From contig DPVV01000138.1 of the NCBI GenBank assembly GCA_003526525.1, positions 1-5,325 of the forward strand: a DNA stretch of 5,325 nt. Reading direction: 5' to 3'. The stretch comes from Lachnoclostridium phytofermentans (GTDB lineage Bacteria > Bacillota > Clostridia > Lachnospirales > Lachnospiraceae). Position 1 is the stretch's first letter. Each line of letters begins with the position of its first letter. Positions 4,471-5,325 of this stretch are shown here, in pieces. The translations under genes were made by a program, and so were the position numbers. The notes beneath the pieces were generated by a model that was not told where the DNA came from, made no database searches, and saw only the letters and a list, made by a program, of their open reading frames with translations.

Positions 4471-5325
4471 TATATTATTTATCAACAGTCCAAATTATGA
4501 TTCCGATGATAAGAGGAGGCTGCGTCCCCTTGGCATTTGTTCTTTAGCGGCAACATTGAGAGCGAAGGGTTATCGGTGCGACATCATTGATCCAAATGCA
4601 GACGATGTTATTATGAGTATTCCTAAAATTATAAAAAAAATTGCAGAAGGAGAGTACGGATTGATCGGCATTTCGTCAGTCACTCCCAATTTCCACCACG
4701 CAGTTAATTTGGCGCAACAAATAAAGAAAGTGTTTGATATTGTTGTTATATTGGGAGGCGTTCATGCAACTTTTTCTCATGAGCAAATCGTCAACGAATA
4801 TGATTGCTTTGATGTTATTATTAGAGGTGAAGGCGAACTCGCAATTACAAAATTGACACAGGATTTATTTGAAAACCATACTTTTACATATCCAATTGAG
4901 GGATGTACATATAGGAAAATGAATGGGAAGATTCATGTGGCATCATCGATCAACAGTCTTGATTCGTTGGACAAATTAAATCCTCCAGTACAAGATAATA
5001 TTTTCAATTATTCACAGACGATAGTAGATGGAAGACTGCTAAAAAACATTTCATTGATTTCTAGTAGAGGGTGTCCCTATGATTGTATTTTTTGCTCGGT
5101 TACAAGTTTGCGCAGGAAATGGATAACTCGCAAAATAGAAGACATAGCCAATGAGGTTCTAAGTATTTATCAAAAATCTCGTGACATTTTCCTCGTTTAT
5201 TCAGATGACAATTTCTTTATCGATAAAGATAGGGCAATAGATATTGTAGAAACAATCAATACATTATGTAGAGAAAAAATCAATTTTTGTTTTGCAACTC
5301 GGACTGATTTAATTGTCCGCCATGG
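4460..5325 (+). CDS. B12-binding-type radical SAM protein, 3' end cut off
   Basis: The first 288 residues are present and the gene runs off the window. The N-terminal part has the layout of a cobalamin-binding domain: NILFINSPNYD (3-13), RPLGICSLAATLRAKGY (22-38), GLIGISSVTPNF (67-78), VVILGGVHATFSH (95-107) and FDVIIRGEGE (117-126). No DxHxxG cobalamin motif is seen, as is common in this class. The radical SAM motif is C205-x3-C209-x2-C212 (SSRGCPYDCIFCSV), followed by YSDDNFFIDKDRA (247-259), typical of the BchE-like group. These enzymes often methylate unactivated carbons, but others rearrange or cyclise, and B12 binding is not certain from sequence. The ATG lies inside the previous gene (11-base overlap), with GGAGGA 13 bases upstream. 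It probably acts on the same peptide, though another substrate is possible. Confidence 0.85.
   Translation, partial: MKNNILFINSPNYDSDDKRRLRPLGICSLAATLRAKGYRCDIIDPNADDVIMSIPKIIKKIAEGEYGLIGISSVTPNFHHAVNLAQQIKKVFDIVVILGGVHATFSHEQIVNEYDCFDVIIRGEGELAITKLTQDLFENHTFTYPIEGCTYRKMNGKIHVASSINSLDSLDKLNPPVQDNIFNYSQTIVDGRLLKNISLISSRGCPYDCIFCSVTSLRRKWITRKIEDIANEVLSIYQKSRDIFLVYSDDNFFIDKDRAIDIVETINTLCREKINFCFATRTDLIVRH

Noticed and set aside
3500..5135. Fourteen-base repeat GATAACTCGCAAAA at 3500-3513 and 5122-5135
   Set aside because: One copy forms part of the intergenic hairpin, the other lies in coding sequence. A single match of this length is plausible by chance in AT-rich DNA and does not look like a mobile-element or recombination end.

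Overview
This AT-rich window looks like part of a low-GC Firmicutes chromosome, most likely a clostridial (Lachnospiraceae- or Ruminococcaceae-like) anaerobe. The evidence is the strong GGAGG-type ribosome binding sites, AT-rich codon use, and two oxygen-sensitive radical SAM enzymes. Assignment below that level is not supported.

The left third (1-1846) holds no intact gene I can support. It carries reading frames that look protein-like but are broken by stops: plus strand 93-377, minus strand 491-703, and plus strand 861-1274 (frame 3) apparently continuing in frame 1 from 1228 to 1818. A good sigma-70-type promoter (815-844) lies directly in front of the last pair. I read this region as decayed genes, but I cannot name what they were.

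The right two thirds (1847-5325) are a compact, same-strand cluster that looks like a RiPP (ribosomally made, post-translationally modified peptide) locus. The order is: an HPr-kinase-like protein with a PqqD-like C-terminal domain (1847-2974); a stand-alone PqqD-like leader-binding protein (2987-3253); a gap with a candidate promoter and a small palindrome; a 34-residue candidate precursor peptide (3348-3452) with a very strong ribosome binding site; a large hairpin (3466-3508); a radical SAM protein with a SPASM-like cysteine-rich tail, starting at TTG (3547-4470); and a cobalamin-binding-type radical SAM protein that overlaps it and runs off the window (4460-5325).

Proposed logic (inference): the PqqD-like protein grips the leader through its Y-x-x-P-x-I motif and presents the C-terminal core to the radical SAM enzymes. 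The kinase-like protein may phosphorylate a Ser of the core, as known for HPr-kinase-like enzymes in some Firmicutes lasso peptide clusters. No lasso cyclase, peptidase or transporter is visible, so this is not a canonical lasso cluster. The combination of kinase, PqqD, SPASM radical SAM, B12-type radical SAM and a tiny single-Cys precursor is the notable system here.
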